A stretch of DNA of 64,000 nucleotides, taken from contig JAGMVK010000001.1 of the NCBI GenBank assembly GCA_020747065.1, positions 1-64,000 of the forward strand, in the 5' to 3' direction. The DNA comes from Cadophora sp. MPI-SDFR-AT-0126 (taxonomy: Eukaryota; Ascomycota; Leotiomycetes; Helotiales; Ploettnerulaceae). The position numbers and the translations under genes are program-made. Shown here piece by piece: positions 22,618 to 33,622 of this stretch. The notes under the pieces are model-generated. The model did not search any database. It had not been told where the DNA came from and worked only from the letters and a program-made list of their open reading frames with translations. Each line of letters starts with the position of its first letter. The stretch's first letter is position 1.

Positions 22618-23355
22618 GGTTGAAATTGTGCTTTGGAAGACTTTCTTGCACTTGTTGGTAAGTTGCACGGCAAAGGACCGCTTTGTTAGGCGCTCGTTTA
22701 GCTGTGGGAGTGCACCTCTTTACAAGCTTAGCCTGTGCGTAGGAAAGGACTTCACAATCGACATAGCTCAGAAACAATCATTCTTGTATCACAAAGTTTA
22801 CACGCCAACCTGTATGGAGATGAGGAACTCGCCTAATCCGACGTTTAGTCTCAACTACCTACTTCGGCGATCCTCAGAGCGGGTGCCCGAACCTGGACCT
22901 GATCGCGCCGAGGTAGATGATAGGCTCAACTAGTACCATTCGTACGGATTAGATTGCCAGCAGTCAGAGTTGTTCAATCTGTGTCATTTCTGGTATGATA
23001 ATCACGGTCATGACACTTGGCCGTCGGCCGATGGTATAGAACAAGCCGGATAAATCCCCCAAAGTGGCCGGCAATACTTCGGCTCAAGTTTTGACGGCCG
23101 TCTTCCCCGGATGTATAGAGATTCGCACGTCGAAGCACGGTCTGGAATTGATAATGGTAAATTTTAATGCTTTGAATTTGCCCGCTCGGAGGTTCAAACC
23201 CCCTTCGACCGCGAAGCTCAAGCTGTCACTCTCTGTTTTTGCAAGGAACCTTCACCATGACTTAAGACATGGGTCGCCCGTTCAGATCACGGCCTCAGAT
23301 TTAACATAGAATCAACTCCATTCTACGAAACAACAAGCTGCCGTTACCGTTCAGA
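22618..23355. promoter_or_regulatory. Divergent promoter between M20 hydrolase and DUF1989-deacetylase fusion, with GATA sites
   Basis: This 738-bp intergenic region must drive both genes. It holds three HGATAR sites: TGATAG at 22918-22923, TGATAA at 22996-23001 and TGATAA at 23149-23154. HGATAR is the site of AreA/Nit2 GATA factors, which activate nitrogen-scavenging genes in ascomycetes. CGG-rich motifs such as GGCCGTCGGCCG (about 23,022) could bind a Zn2Cys6 factor. Small ORFs inside (22580-22933, 23064-23309) are not supported as genes. Confidence 0.55.
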
Positions 23356-24945
23356 ATGGGCATCATTCCGGCGCGCAAGGCGGTGGCCGTGGCAATCCAA
23401 CAGGGTCAGAGCATCAAGATCGCCAACAGCTACGGGAAACAGGTGGTGGATTTCTGGGCTTTCAACGCAAAAGACCCCCATGATTACCTTTCCATGGTTC
23501 ACACAAGAACGGTGCTGCTCAAGATCTCGATTTCAGTTGGGGACAAGCTGGTCAGCACCAGGCGAAAACCCATGGTGACTCTTATCGAGGACACCACTCC
23601 CGGGGTTCATGACATTATATGGTCGGCTTGCTCCCTAGAACGATACGCAATGCAAGGCGTCGTAGGTCACCACGATAATTGTGCAGACAACATGCACACT
23701 GCGTTGAAGGAGGGCTTTCAATCATTCTCGATTCCAGATGACTGGGTCCCAGATCCGTTGAACCTCTTCATGAATGTGGCTGTCGATCATCGCGGAGGAC
23801 TAAACATCAAACGACCGGTCAGTGAAAAGGGACAATATGTTATCCTGAAAGCCGAGCAAGATCTGATCCTTGTGATGAGTGCTTGTCCGCAGGATATTGA
23901 TCCCGTCAATGCGGGTATGCCAACAGACTGCGAATACGAGATCTTCGGAGGAAGCTCTAGTCAAGATCAGTCTATCACAGAGACCTGTATTCCACGTGCT
24001 CTCACGAAATCTCGAGGGCGCGTCAAGGTTGCGCTATCTTTCGACTTCGACGCGGTTTCACATTGGTTAGGCACTGGATGCCACCCTGACAACAACATGG
24101 CTGATTATAGCTCTGGAATCTTCGCTGGACGAGTGGGTGCTGTTCGTTTGCTCAACCTTCTGAAGAAGATGCATATCTCAGACAAAGTCACCTGGTTCAT
24201 TCCCGGACATACAATGGAAACCTTCCCAGAAACTGTTCAGAAGGTCGTCGAGTCAGGAGCTGAAATTGGACTGCATGGGTACGCTCACGAGGGAATCTAT
24301 CAGATGACGCCAGCTCAGGAGAAAGATGTTCTTCTCAAGTGTATCGAGGTTGCCACCAAGCTATGTGGTAAGAAACCCAGAGGCTACCGGGCTCCCATGT
24401 ACACTATCAGGGAAACGACAGTTGAAATGTTGAGAGAGCATGAATTCCTCTACGACACATCATTGATGCATCATGATTCTCAACCTTACTGGACTCCAAG
24501 TGATCCGCCCATCAAGCACATTGACTTTACTAAGGATGCATCTTCTTGGTTGGAGCCGACACAATTAGCTTCACAAGCATGCTCAGAAGGCAAAAATCCA
24601 CTGGTCGAGATTCCTTGTGGTTGGTATAACGAAGACATGATGCCTCTGCAGTATCTCCCTCATCTTGCCAATAGTAATGGCTACGTCGGTACCAGAACCG
24701 TTGAGCAAATGTGGAAAGACAAATTCATGTGGCTGTGGGAGAACAGCGAAGTTGATGGCTCTGCCGACTTCATATTCCCTATACTCATGCATCCTGATAC
24801 CAGTGGAATGGCACACATCATGGGAATGGCAGAACGGGTGATGGTGTGGTTGAAGAACTGGGGTGATAGCGTAGAGTTTTGTACCCACGAACAAATAGCA
24901 AGAGGATGGCTTGCGCAGCAGAAAGATAAGTCAGGTCGATCTTAA
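23356..24945 (+). CDS. Fusion protein: DUF1989 (urea-carboxylase-associated / carboxyguanidine-deiminase-like) + PuuE-like polysaccharide deacetylase domain
   Basis: One uninterrupted exon encodes 529 aa. Residues about 4-200 match DUF1989: start IPARKAVAV, then GKQVVDFWAFN, Cys92, GHHDNCADN (His105, His106, Cys109) and Cys177 in MSACPQD. Residues about 222-515 are a NodB/CE4-type domain: VALSFDFD (Asp230/Asp232), GLHGYAHE (His308, His311), GYRAP (344-348) and a late LMHPD His. The HGYxHE form is typical of the PuuE allantoinase / cyclic-imide-hydrolase branch rather than chitin deacetylases. No signal peptide, so an intracellular role is likely. DUF1989 proteins accompany urea/guanidine carboxylases, and some form carboxyguanidine deiminase. 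By inference the fusion couples ring opening to deimination in nitrogen catabolism. The substrate is not known. Confidence 0.85.
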   Translation: MGIIPARKAVAVAIQQGQSIKIANSYGKQVVDFWAFNAKDPHDYLSMVHTRTVLLKISISVGDKLVSTRRKPMVTLIEDTTPGVHDIIWSACSLERYAMQGVVGHHDNCADNMHTALKEGFQSFSIPDDWVPDPLNLFMNVAVDHRGGLNIKRPVSEKGQYVILKAEQDLILVMSACPQDIDPVNAGMPTDCEYEIFGGSSSQDQSITETCIPRALTKSRGRVKVALSFDFDAVSHWLGTGCHPDNNMADYSSGIFAGRVGAVRLLNLLKKMHISDKVTWFIPGHTMETFPETVQKVVESGAEIGLHGYAHEGIYQMTPAQEKDVLLKCIEVATKLCGKKPRGYRAPMYTIRETTVEMLREHEFLYDTSLMHHDSQPYWTPSDPPIKHIDFTKDASSWLEPTQLASQACSEGKNPLVEIPCGWYNEDMMPLQYLPHLANSNGYVGTRTVEQMWKDKFMWLWENSEVDGSADFIFPILMHPDTSGMAHIMGMAERVMVWLKNWGDSVEFCTHEQIARGWLAQQKDKSGRS

Positions 24946-25784
24946 GAACAAGAAGGATTAGGTATTGGGTTTAATTAGTAGTTGTTAGTTCCCATGTAAT
25001 AAGCTCAGATACACCTTAGATAGGGTAACAATCATGCTTCAATCTGATGAGCTTGCAAAGATTCAGGATAGCTTATTTTTCCCGTGAAGTCACCTTCATA
25101 CTTTAGCCTCCCGAGATAGCCCACATGTCTATTACGTAGTCTTTTGCCAACCTTGGTACATGGGTGCTTCAATGTTCGATAAGGTTCTGAGAGGACTTAA
25201 GTCGCCATCGAAGGGAGGACCAGTACGGCTGCAATGGCTGATGGTAGACAGGAAAGGGACAATAATTTCAAAAGATAGCATATATCCGAAATCATTTCAG
25301 ACATTTAAAGGTTAAAAAGCTATTTCTAAAAGAAGTCTACCTACATGAACCCGATATTAGAAGCATTTAAATATACGAAACAATTTGGAACATTGTATTT
25401 AGGGGTCTTAGAATGTCTGTAAAGAGTTGGGACATTGAATAGTTGCTGCGGGTTTTTCTGTCCACCGCGAGAAGGGTAATGATGACTTAGCCACCACCCG
25501 GCCCTATCGTATGAGGAAGCAAGGAGGAAAGGCAAAGACACGTGAGGATCATCGTGAACAACAAACGAAATTCACGTGAAAATAGAAAAGTGGGCTATAG
25601 GGGGGAAAAGCGCAAAATCTAGTGGCAGGCGATCATAGTTTCTGCCTCAGGCGGCAGCGTTAAAGTCCGCTCTCTAGTCGCTCCTCCTTGCTTTCGGACT
25701 CAAGCTCGATAAGGACCCGAGGTTGATTCAACTACAATGACAACAATAACTTTACAACTTCCAAGGACTAGATAACCTATCGAG
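24946..25784. promoter_or_regulatory. Intergenic region upstream of Zn2Cys6 regulator
   Basis: This 839-bp gap separates the fusion gene from the regulator, on the same strand. It contains the fusion gene's 3' end and the regulator's promoter. A minus-strand frame at 25341-25541 (66 codons) has no features. No core promoter element is certain. Confidence 0.4.
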
Positions 25785-28414
25785 ATGTTCGGTCATCAGC
25801 CTCTACCCCAGATGCGTGCAGACAGGCCGGATCCTGGGTATAGGTCTCAAGCCCGGAGATATCGGTCCAAACAGCAAAGACCGTGTGATCTCTGTCGTCA
25901 ACGAAAGACACAATGCAAGATTCCAGACTCTGGTGGGGCTTGTGAGCTTTGCGACAAACTTTCTCACAGTTGTACGTTTGTTTTGCAGCCCCTGAGTAAG
26001 AAACGAGGGCGGCCTCCAGAGACTCAATCCGATTCAGCGCGGCAGCGTGGGATTCAATCAGAATTCGATGCCTACAATAGAGATCCGATGGCCATCGACA
26101 TTGGAAATTTCGAAAACAGGGAATTGCAATTTGATATCGATGTCGATTCGCATATAATGCCACCTGTGTCTGACCAGTTGTCGTTTTTGGGACAGCGATC
26201 TGAAGCGCAAGCCGCCGCTGTTGATTGGTCGTACCTTAGCTTTCCCATTAGTGAGAAGATTGACTGTTCCTCAAGTGTTTTACGAGTGACTAACCTTGTT
26301 GTACCAGCTCCTTTAAACAATGATTATGATTTTCCAAGCCGATTATCGGCAGCCAGTGATGGCTCACCTCAGGGATTGCAGCTGTATCAAAACTCGCCAG
26401 GGCAAACGGTTGAACAGCGACATGAGCAACTTCAGGTTGATGCAAGGGGCACCAAAACAAGTGATGAAAATCCAGCATCGCTACGAGAGGAGGTGCCCGA
26501 AAATCTACCCCTGGAGACACACGCATTAAGGGTTGGAGAGTGGTCCATGGATTACTCTCTTGACGGGCGTCCTGGCTATTCCTCCCAGCTTATCGGCTTG
26601 TCGAATGAGACTGATCCGTTTCTTCTACGACACTATCAATATGACACGCACGACACGTTCCAGATGAAAGGACTTGATTTTCGTAAAGTCACAGACGACA
26701 TAAACATGCAAGGCCCTACAAATCTATCTCAATCATCACATATCCCGGCCTGTAACATACCTGTTCAATTCGCCATGACCAATGAGGAGATATGCGAGGA
26801 GGATGTCAAAATCATCGACAAAGACTTTTCAGGGTCCAACACTGAAGCTGAAGACCATGCTTTGCTGTACCAGATCGTTCCCATTGATTTTGGCTCAAGA
26901 CTTTTGAAACTGTAAGTTCACACGAATTTCCAAAGCCCGAAGCTGACCCTCTAGCTTCTTCAAATTCATTCAACCATCATATCCTGTTCTCTCCTTGCAC
27001 GATCATAACGGTGAGTACCGACACTGCAATTGTCCGACCGGATTGAGAGCAGCAGTCTACGCTTTAGCCGCGCCATATTACTTCCTAGATGACTATCTGT
27101 CCGTCGACAAAGGCTATAAACAACCTTCTACAGAGGAACTCTGGGGTATTGCTCATCGCAGCTTGCTTCGAGACTCCCGAAAATCGCATCTAGCGCTTAC
27201 ACAGCTTAGCCTGCTTCTCCTGCATCGGCCGCCACAGAACTATGCCGTCGCCGATGGCCCTAATTCCTGGGGCCTTGCGTGTTCCGTCCTTGCTTCAGCA
27301 GAGAGTCTCGGACTGAACCTGGACCCATCAGATTGGAAGCTTCCCGCACATGAGATTAGGCTTCGCAAGAGGCTGTGGTGGCTTGTCCACGTCGAGCACA
27401 CCTGGCGCGCATTAGTTCTAGGACGGCCATCTCATATCACCGCCTCAAACTGGGATGTTTCTGAATTGACTGTAGATGATTTTGATCTTGAAGACATTGC
27501 GGATCCGGAAGCTCGCAGCTGCATTCGAGCACAGAGCCCTTATTTCATTGCTCTTTGCAGCCTGAGTACAATTTCCAGTGAAGTCCTTGACGCTCTTTAG
27601 TGATTACCCCTCAATCTTTGTCTTCCTAGAATGCAATGATGTTCTAATCTCCGTGCGAATAGTTCCATCAAATCGATCCGTCAAGCTGCCAACCTGGAGG
27701 CTCTTCTAGTCCGTGCACATCCACTGAGGGAGCGAATTCAACAATGGCGACAGACACTTTCCCCGGATGTCTTGAAGCCCACCAAAGAGCTGATGGAGGA
27801 CGATGGCTTAGACAATTGCGGTCCACTCCGTCTGGCGTACTTGACACTGGAGCTACTAGTTTTCAGAGCTCTTCTTCGTCCACTGGCCTTTCAACCTAGA
27901 ACGAATGAGCAGAAGATCTCAGAACCCCAATCCGCCATCTTCCAAAATAGCCAATCATGTGCCAAGCTGGTTCTGGAGCTGGTTGCAGCTCTTAAGGCAA
28001 ACAATTTTGTCAATTTCTGGCCCTCGTGTAAGTGTGGCCTCTCATTCTGATCCCATTTCTTGGGAAAGCTGTCCGGCACAATTAGCTCATTTGACTTCAC
28101 AAAACATGCTGACTCTTTTCCTTATTGAAGATACACGATATCAGCTATCGTACATGACAAATTTTGCCTTGCTTCTTTTTGTGCAGTCACCGTCGATGGC
28201 TGTAGCCAGAGAGAACAAGCTTTTACTGGACAAATGGCGGAGCACTGTCCGAATGCAATCCCGAGCCTGGCCTGTTCTCAAGCTGGCAGCCATGAGACTT
28301 GATGCTGTGGTTTGGAAAGGATTGGATAGCATTGTGAGCTGGGCTGGGAAGGACAGTCCAGCCGAAGTTCTACTGAGGAAAAGGCCTAATAACCCTTCGA
28401 ACCCCCTTCGATGA
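25785..28414 (+). CDS. Zn(II)2Cys6 fungal-specific transcription factor, probable cluster regulator
   Basis: Four exons (25785-26911, 26955-27599, 27663-28027, 28131-28414; introns 43, 63 and 103 bp) encode 806 aa. The DNA-binding domain is at residues about 34-63, with six cysteines in the pattern CDLC-RQRKTQ-C-KIPDSGGA-CELC-DKLSHS-C, followed by a basic KKRGRP stretch. The middle and C-terminal parts match the fungal_trans regulatory domain: PTGLRAAVYALAAPYYF, LRKRLWWLVHVEHTW, GRPSHI, and SYMTNFALLLFVQSPS across the last intron. The CX2CX6C...C layout and fungal_trans domain recall regulators of nitrogen genes such as Dal81/TamA, but I would not assign orthology. Its position next to the fusion gene suggests it controls the 15-25 kb genes; this is inference. 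Confidence 0.9.
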
Positions 28415-30792
28415 CGTAGGAGGTAGAATCTATGACATACAGTCTGCTGCGAGTTCGCAGAAGACAAAGCTTTGTGTACAAGTGAAAAGAACCAAGGCTT
28501 TTTTGTGAAATTCTCGCGTGGGCGGGCCCCTATTTTGAAGCCTTCGGCAGTGCAAAAATCACGTGAACCACACCTATTGCCACCAGAATGCAAGAAGGAT
28601 TACGTTGGAAATTATATTGGTTTGGATTTCGCTGCGCCATGATGGGCAATACGAGCAGATAATAGACACGCTCTCATTCAAGGGCCGAGAAGAGTTGTGA
28701 CATTCTTTTGAGACACTCATCTTAATATACTAATATGTTTCAACTTACCAGTAGTCCTCCTTTGTTGCAGCATCTCTAATCTGACCTTGACCAAACCATG
28801 TCACTTGCGTTTCATCGCCTATAGCAAGATTCTAGAGACGAATCCTGTATGGCTCTGTTCAGTGGTGTATGACCAATTCTTCTCACCACTTATTAGAACG
28901 AGCAAGTCAACTATACAGAAGCGCGAGTGTTGAATTGAGTCATATCCGCCTAGAGTATCAGCGGCTTACATCTCTTGTAGTCTCGTCCCCTGACATCGAG
29001 ACATGATCCGTTCTCTCCCTAATACGTTAAAAGCCACAGACAAAATCGAAAAAATCCACACAAAGATTCGGAAATTTGAGTATCAGGGAAGCCTGGGGTA
29101 GATATGTAGTTGGCGGAAGATAGAGTTATATCGTAGGGTTAGCCGGAAAAGGTGATTGAATTCGACGGGAATTCGTATGTAAATGGGAATGGTAGCTGGC
29201 TGAGATTCGCGTTGTCGGTGCTGGTGGCTAGTTAGGATTCATAGTAAATTTGCCACACGTAAAGAAACTTATTCACGGCTAGAATGCCCGTTAGGATCGT
29301 GCTTGTCAGTTGTGACCTTCCTGTCACCTCCTGCACAGAGATTCATCCGGAGTCAGACGTCACGATCGCGGCCCAAATGCCCTTTGGTGATCTATTAAAC
29401 AAGGAGACGTTGGATGATAGTTGGGTTCGTACTAGGCTTTCATAGCCATGTAGGGGGGTGTGCAGACAAGTTGCAGGGCTGAGAGATCTATGCCAGAGGG
29501 TGCAGCTTGCACGAAGAACTCTTTATACAATAGAATCACTACTCATTTTGCGGCGTCAGCTTGCGTATTTCTTTTAATGATATAACTAAAGGCTCAATTG
29601 TCTTCAAAGCTTCAAGCAACTTCATATTTCATCCCTGCTGATTCTCTCCTCCCTCCTAACAAATGCACCTTTTGCTTACAATTTATTGCCTTTCCTAATA
29701 AACTCTGCAAGGTATTCGCCTGCGCTGTAAGCTTCCTGTCCTCCATTGTCACCTAGTCAGTTCTCGAATGGAACTTCGTTGAGAAACAAGGGGTTCCCGT
29801 GTAATTCTTCTCCATAGCTCGAACGCCAGAACGCTTCCGTCCGGTAACGCTTATCGGATACGATATCTAATGCTCGCCCAGTCACAGCTATTTGTGTAGT
29901 TCATTTTCTGCGAGCGATTACTTCTCTTTCATTCAAGTTTACGAGTGTTCTCTCTATTTTTTTGAACCCCGCTAGATAGTATTAACAGACTTATGCATTA
30001 TATTATCAGTATTTGGGTACTTATTGATACTATTAGACTCGCCTGTTGTAATCAAGTAGCTAGTTATATGTATTTGGACCAATGTACCTAAACCTGCTAA
30101 TATGATTGTATTATTCTGCGGATTTCAAGAGAACAAGGCTAGGCGGGACTATAAAGAGTTGAGCTATCCCTTCTTGCTAGTGGCACGACGCGAACCCGAT
30201 TTTGAAAGCTGGTATATCATAAAATCCATGCAAACCGCAATCTGTTATTGTTTTCTGTAAGCAATATTCCGTCGCTACTCCCCAATACCCTCAATGCACC
30301 CAACTGCAAAACCATGTTCTTAACTCCATGTTCCGCTGTCATCGCCATGCGGCCAAATGGTCAGTCTACCTGTCAGATGTCCTAATGGATGCACCTGACG
30401 CTGGTAATGCGTTCTGCCAGCTGCAATCGGCTTTTCGTGGAAGTAGAGAGTTCACTAACCTAGGGGCTGGACTAGAAGTTTCAGTGAACTCACAATTTTA
30501 TGATCAACTTGACTCAAAATACTAACACTTTGTCTCGTCACGGGGTGAGTCCCTCGACGCAGGGACTGACGTTATGTGAGGAGGTCCTAGTATTGGATTG
30601 AAGAGCAACACCGACTGAAGTACTAGTACTGCACATAATTCAAACGTCCTCTTTTCTTCCCTGTTTTGTTTTCCTCCCCCATGTTTCCTTTCTCCTCATT
30701 TGCCCTCTACCCTCCCCTCACAACTCTCTCTCATCTGCATCCCCATCTCTTCTCCCACTCTCCCCTTCTCTCCAGTAACTCACCCAAGTGCC
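28415..30792. other. Gene-poor stretch of 2.4 kb
   Basis: No ORF here has a domain or convincing splice structure. The antisense frame at 28141-28593 is a shadow of the regulator's last exon, and 30328-30525 is a short featureless frame. Base composition is ordinary and no RIP signature is evident. A strongly pyrimidine-biased run of about 120 bp (30650-30780) lies just downstream of the secreted-protein gene. Confidence 0.5.
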
Positions 30793-31512
30793 TCATTTGG
30801 GGACAACATCCAATGCACAATTCGCAATAACGCTCTTAACCCCCGCTCCAAACTGATTCACTCCTCCCTGTCTCGCGCTAGGGAAACACTTATCACCCGT
30901 AGTCGCACCGGACATGAACCAGGTTGTTGCTTTGCCTGTGCAGCTGGTTGTGTCCCAGAACTTTAAGACGCAGTTTTGGTTGCCGTAAGGATTGTACCTA
31001 TACAAGTGATTGGGATAGGTATTTTTGCGTTTGAAGTTTGTTTGGGTGATGTATAGAGATGGGGAAAGGGAAAGAAAGGAGGAGGACGGACACTTCAGCC
31101 CCCCAGCCAGCGAAATTGAGATTGTGGCATTGGCCTGACGTGATTGACACCATGTAAATGTTAGCATTCATTCATTAACCGTCCATCCATCATCCATTAT
31201 TCAAAACCCTCCTTCTCCCAACCAAAGTCCAGCTAGAGTGGCCCAGATCCACCAAACTTCGTCTTAGACTAGGATTTGAAGACTCACCACCCAGCTCTCT
31301 AACAGTGGCACTATCACAAGGATACTCATTGAAGTTCGACATCACGAAGGGAACACTAGCGCGAGCCTCGAGTTGCTTTCCTGCTTACGCTGGTGTAACA
31401 GGTGAGGCTGTGGAGAGAGCAGCCAGGAAGGCGGTGATGAAGACGAGTTTGGATAGCTGAGTTTATTTTAGTTCACTTGTGTCTAGACGAGAGAAGATAC
31501 TATATTTACCAT
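30793..31512 (-). CDS. Small secreted cysteine-rich protein (effector-like), unusual 5' structure, possible nonsense codon
   Basis: The best model has exons 31512-31510 (ATG alone), 31456-31288, 31134-31092 and 30997-30793, totalling 420 nt (139 codons plus stop). Intron 1 starts directly after the ATG (ATG|GTAAAT). The next exon gives a clear signal peptide, LSKLVFITAFLAALSTA. The mature part has six cysteines in contexts EYPCD, GQCHN, QNCVL, TSCTG, DKCFP and ANCAL. A TAA at 31385-31387 interrupts exon 2 in frame. It is either a CAA-to-TAA nonsense mutation or lies in a possible 33-nt GT...AG mini-intron (31356-31388). The third intron's donor (GTCCGT) is non-consensus. No family recognised. 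Size, secretion signal and cysteines resemble fungal effectors or surface proteins. Confidence 0.6.
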
Positions 31513-33622
31513 TCTGAAATATGAAGGATATTGTCTCTTAGCTTGTAGTTAAGCTTGTGAGTGGAAAGTTGAATGGAGAGTAAAGAGTAGATGCAGTGAA
31601 ACAGGATGGATGCGATTGAAGCTGTCGAAAGAAAATCCCCTCCTGGAACTTCTTCCTCTTTATATACATCTTCCGCCCCAATCCAGCACGTCTCGAATTC
31701 AAACCCCTGTCTCATATGCTCGATTCTGCAGGAATATGAAATAAGCAAGCTGACATACGAGCTGCTCGTTACGCTCGTTACGGGTCGAACTGCTCGGGCG
31801 TCAGTTCAACAATAGCTAGCTCGATTCTGCAGGAATATTGAAAGAGTAAGCTGGCATGCGAGCAGCTCGTAACAAGTTGACCTGAGCTTTTGAATAAAGT
31901 AGGTACTTACATAAGACTTGAGAATCTTGTCCAGATTCAGTGCCATCTTCCGTCACGCCCTCAGTATCGCTTGTCGGCGTCCACGATGAAGAAGCGCGAG
32001 AAAGGATCTCAATAAGGACTACCTTCAGGATTTCATTTGCACATGGTGAACAACCACCGAATTTCGCTACTCAGTTACTCTACAATGTTTTCACCGGGGG
32101 AAAGTTTCAGGCTTACTACACTGATTGGCGCCAGCAACCGATAACTAAGTTACACTTCCCAAGGCGAGTGCAAACTTGAAACATGACTCAGATATGATTC
32201 CTGAATTCAAGTTTCCGAACTTTTGAAACTGCGTCCATTTGCCCATCGCCCGTCGTAACCTGACTACACGCGAGCCGGGTGTGCAGCAATCCCAAGCCAA
32301 CAGAGACTTTTGATCGTCAAACAGAAATTGGGAGAGTGCAACAGGGCAGCTATGTTTCGGCTACAGATTCCATTTGACTGGTTCACCCAGCGGCAGTGGG
32401 TCGGTCGTGCTGTGCACAGGCTTCACTCATTGCCCTGTACATTCTAAAGATCATGCTGGAGCGAAATGAGAAAAAATAAATGGACGTAAATGAAGTACCG
32501 ACTAAGTCAAGCTTGCCAAAGTTGCTGGAAATCCGAAAAGAAAAAGAAAAAGAAAAGCATTTGTTCTCCCAAAGATTGAACCTCGCACCGTTAGCATTTG
32601 CATTTGCATTCCACTTCGACATGCCCCTTCCACAAAAATCCACCCGATCAGAAGCCCGGATCCCTCCAAAAGCCACTTGGCTCTGACAACAATGTCAATT
32701 GCCATAGGTCGTAAGTGGCCTGCATCGTCGTGGCTTGCTCAAGAATAAGAACAAGAATTGAAAATAAATTAATAGTTTTGACCTCGGGACCGGGCTGGTG
32801 GATCTTTTTCGCTCTTCACATCTTTCTTTGGTGGTGGACAGAATGGAAACCACAGGCAGGCCACACGACGAGGCTGCGCTGCGCTGCTGCTTCCGGAAGT
32901 CCATGAGATGGCCAATCAAAATACAAGCCAAGCCAACCGTTCACTTTACCCCTGAGGTTGAAGTCCGTAGATTTGGGTTTGGTTTAGCAGCGCCGCAGCA
33001 ACAACATCCGTCTGCATGTGGAAATGGGCCCATGCGCGTGTACAGAGGCAGTGGTTCATCATATGCTAGCCTAGTCTAATTTGGTCTAGCCAGTCAGCCC
33101 CCCAGCCCGCTCTCCCGAAGTCCAGCCATTCCTGGGTCGGGTGGTCAGGTTCAGATCAGTTCGGTCTCTTCTGAATACATCAGAATACATGCCATTACCA
33201 ACAGGTACATGGCACTGGAAATCGAGAGGATATATCTGTTGACAGCTTGGACCCAACTGTGGAACTTTTGGTTGCGTGTCCTGTTGTTGTTATTGATGAT
33301 GGACAGACAGACAGGGGCATCTAGAGGTGGTGGTCTGTTCGTATTGGAATGGATCATCCACCAGGGGTAAGGTGGCCGCCCACACTAAAAGCGAGCGGTT
33401 CCAATCTTACGGAGGTAAGTCTCGGGACTCCAGACTAGCAGGGGAGCGAGGGGAGGAGAGGAGAGGACATTTCTGTCTTTCAATCTTCCCTGAAAGTCAC
33501 GGTAAGAATATAGGTGTCATCTCAGAGACGTGTACACCATTTTAATCGACGTCGGAGCCCTTCTCAATCGATTCGACTACGTGCTCGCCTGTTTTGAACA
33601 CTGTCTGAAGAACTTGTCGATA
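31513..33622. other. Intergenic region between secreted-protein and septin genes
   Basis: This 2.1-kb stretch holds the two genes' divergent upstream regions. It contains a pair of degenerate direct repeats (31718-31873, listed separately) and an A-rich purine run with GAAAAA units near 32,540. Small frames around 32,383-33,079 overlap on both strands and lack domains. No gene is called. Confidence 0.5.
31718..31873 (+). repeat. Two degenerate direct repeats of about 55 bp
   Basis: Units at about 31718-31773 and 31819-31873 both start GCTCGATTCTGCAGGAATAT and continue through AAGCTGRCATRCGAGC to a GCTCGT end. The offset is 101 bp. They lie upstream of the secreted-protein gene, whose start codon is at 31512. 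Function unknown. Confidence 0.7.

Noticed and set aside
23180..23215. GGTTCAAACC, resembling a tRNA B box
   Set aside because: The flanking bases do not form a proper T stem, and no A box or acceptor stem is found at the right distance.
22580..23309. Small plus-strand ORFs inside the divergent promoter (117 and 81 codons)
   Set aside because: They have no domain. The first overlaps the start of the M20 gene, and the region is better explained as a shared promoter.
30650..30966. Plus-strand ORF in a pyrimidine-rich stretch (30700-30966)
   Set aside because: It is antisense to the last exon of the secreted-protein gene, and the CT bias alone keeps the frame open.
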